From Trichobilharzia szidati (Eukaryota > Platyhelminthes > Trematoda > Strigeidida > Schistosomatidae): a stretch of 64,000 nt of DNA. The notes below the pieces were generated by a model that saw only the letters and a list, made by a program, of their open reading frames with translations, was not told the DNA's origin and ran no database searches. Shown here piece by piece: positions 37,527-40,500 of this stretch (position 1 is the stretch's first letter; every line of letters starts with the position of its first letter). The DNA lies in the NCBI GenBank assembly GCA_944472155.2, contig OX235272.1, forward strand, positions 84,698,020 through 84,762,019, in the 5' to 3' direction. The position numbers and the translations under genes were made by a program.

Positions 37527-40500
37527 CTACAATTCAAAAGTAACAGATATCCTAAGCGACATAATAATAACCAATGAGTTGAGAAAATCGATTCAAGGAA
37601 CGTTTAATCTCAGTAAGCTGTAGCTCACGTTTTCCACACAACCGGTTGGGATTCTGAATCTGAAAGACAAGGTATCTAGACTAGCCACCTCTTATTGTAT
37701 CCATCAATCTACCCGTTTCTCAACGAACCTAATCTTTCATACTTGGGAGCACACCTACCAGTGTGGCTAAACAAAGGCGTAGTTAAAGCTGTCAATAGTT
37801 CGATGTTAAAGATCACCTCGTCTAGACATGCCACAAATCTAGCCGCATCGAAGAAGAGTCTTACTCTATCATCTATAGGATATTGAATAAATCACCAAAG
37901 GTCTCTCTAGATACCGAACCCTCCAATCACCACAGAGGCTATTGCAATTCGTCTAAATCAACCAGAGCTCAAGGTACAAAAGAAAAAGGTCTAATCACTA
38001 TTGCTAGCCTGGCCTTCTGTTGAGCCTATAAATGTATAATTTCTTTGTTACTTCCCTTAATTCATCTGAATTTCAATCAGTCTAGTGCGATATTAATGCA
38101 TATTACGTCTCTCTTACTGAAGGTTTTGAAATGTAATCACCTGTCGATACTATTGGTGTTTAGTGTAATTTAAAATAGTTCTTTAATTATTATTGGTCAT
38201 ATAAGTGTAGAACTTGGTGGCGACTCTATCGAAAAAAATATTCTCTGTTCATCAGTCAGTCTTTTACATTTTTATGGGCATCTTCAATGAGTCAAAAAAG
38301 CGTTTATCGAAGTAGCTGATTGTTTTTAAAGACTCCCAATTGTGAAGGTATGGAACAAGCCTAAAGCTTTGTGTCAAATAACACTTATTTTACTATTTTA
38401 TTCCTTTGTGCTCCGATAGGAACATAGGGCTTTGAGCTCAGAGGTTTCAGTAGCAGTGCTGTTATTTTTTCTTACGCCCAATGTGTTCTGTCTTCATCGA
38501 GCATACGACCCAGGCTAATTGAGGTGTTAAGGAGAGCGCGTCGGCTGGGGAATCCAATTCTCCGACCACGTGTATGAATGATCGGCGAGTACTCCACCAG
38601 TTTACGCCGTCTCTGGCGTAGACATGATATCCGGCTATCGACCAAAGGGAGGGTATACTGCTCAATAGTCCGCTCGTCCTCCTTTATGGCTGGCTGTGAG
38701 ACCTGGCCCTTGAGAGTGGAAGACATGAAAAGATTAGCTGTGTTCGATCATAGGTACCTGCGTTCTATCTCCCGTGTAAAGTGGTATAATAAGATGAGCA
38801 ATATTTAGGTTAGGCGTCGAGTGTTAGGTAAGGAAGGGAAATCAATCGACGAGGCTCTGAAATTACATCGACTGAGATAGTTAGGACATGTGTTACGTAT
38901 GCCTAGTCATCGCCTTCCTCGACGGGTAATGTTAGATAACATAGCATCAGGTTGGAAGAGAGCTAGCGGTGGTCAAACCAAAACATGGCTTCATCAGTCA
39001 ATGAAATCCACAACAGTTAGTTTAAGTCAGCCACGTAGGAAGGTGTAGACTTCCTGACTGGTTGGGGTCCTCGGGACGGCTAGAAACAATTGGTGATATG
39101 GCTCAAACTCATCGTTCTCAATGGCTGGCGTAGATGCATCCACTCTTGTGACTTATGATTTCCAGTGAAACTATATTGTTCTTCATTATTACTATTCCTT
39201 TGTCTCACACCTCTGTTTACTGTCTCTAATATGCATCTCTCCTAGTTTCTTCTCTTGCTTTGTGTGCTACATGGAGTGTGGCGACGTGAACTGCTGCATA
39301 TATGTGCAAAGTTCTATGTCGAAAAAAGACAGACAGACTGACTCCACCGTTGAACCTCTGATGCAATCAAATAATGAGACAAAGCGCTGAAGTGTGAATC
39401 AAACAGAATCCTTTCCTACAATTATGTAAGAGGCTAAAATAGGAGGACTAGAAGATGATTATCTTAGCACTAATACTTTTGGTTGTGATTGTACTACTGT
39501 GGCGTGTGCTACTGATAAGATTTATCAGTAGTATATATAAAAAGTAGTTCATCGGCATAGAAACATCAAATAGCAGGGAGATAGATAGATTTGATGTCCT
39601 AGAAAGCAAGTGATACAGCGTTGTGGAGATACTTGGGAGAAGTGAAAGGAACACAAAGAAACACAATATGAAGGAAGGCCAGGAGTGGCACAACACGGAA
39701 GACTCTCTGTGCAAATGGTGATTTGAAGATAAGGTATACATAATTTGGCCAGAGATACCAATTTCCAAGTAAACATTCCTTTATGAAGTCTTACGTCTCC
39801 TACCGTTACACTATCTCACCTCATTCAGTCTGTTTTCATTCTGGTTCACATCACATTGGAAGCAAATTATTAATGTACATGTAGGATTATCCTAGCAATA
39901 AGCTTCTGTTGTACACACTTTTCTTTATTGAAACTCTATGTTAACAAGTTCATTTCTCTTTGAAATAATATAAAACACTCAGGTTATGCTGCTACGGAAC
40001 TTAGATACTGGTCGTGGTCTTGTCAATGGAGCTCGTGGTATAGTAGAGAAGATAAACAGTGATAGCGGTCTACCAGAAGTTCGATTTTTCTCTTCCAAGT
40101 CAAATAGTGGATCTAATAGCTTTCTACATACTGTACAAATTGAAAAATGGACTATTCGTGGTGTTGGTACAGAAGAAGTTGGCAGTCGACGTCAACTGCC
40201 GTTATCTTTGGCTTGGGCAATATCTATACATAAAAGTCAAGGGATTACATTAGAAAATGCTGAGCTTGCATTGTCTAAAGTAAGTATATTTTTTTTCAAG
40301 AGTTTAACTGATGATCTATAATCTCGTTGACTTAGAATATGCAGATGATATAGTCCTCCCTCCTGGATGAAAATGTTGACAAGGTGCAGAGTTTCCTGAA
40401 CACCTCGAGGAGCAGCAATCTTCGAATGTTTTGCATGCAATTCGTTCCCGTCAAATGTAAGATGATGCTACAGGATTGGACTGCATTGACTCACTACTAG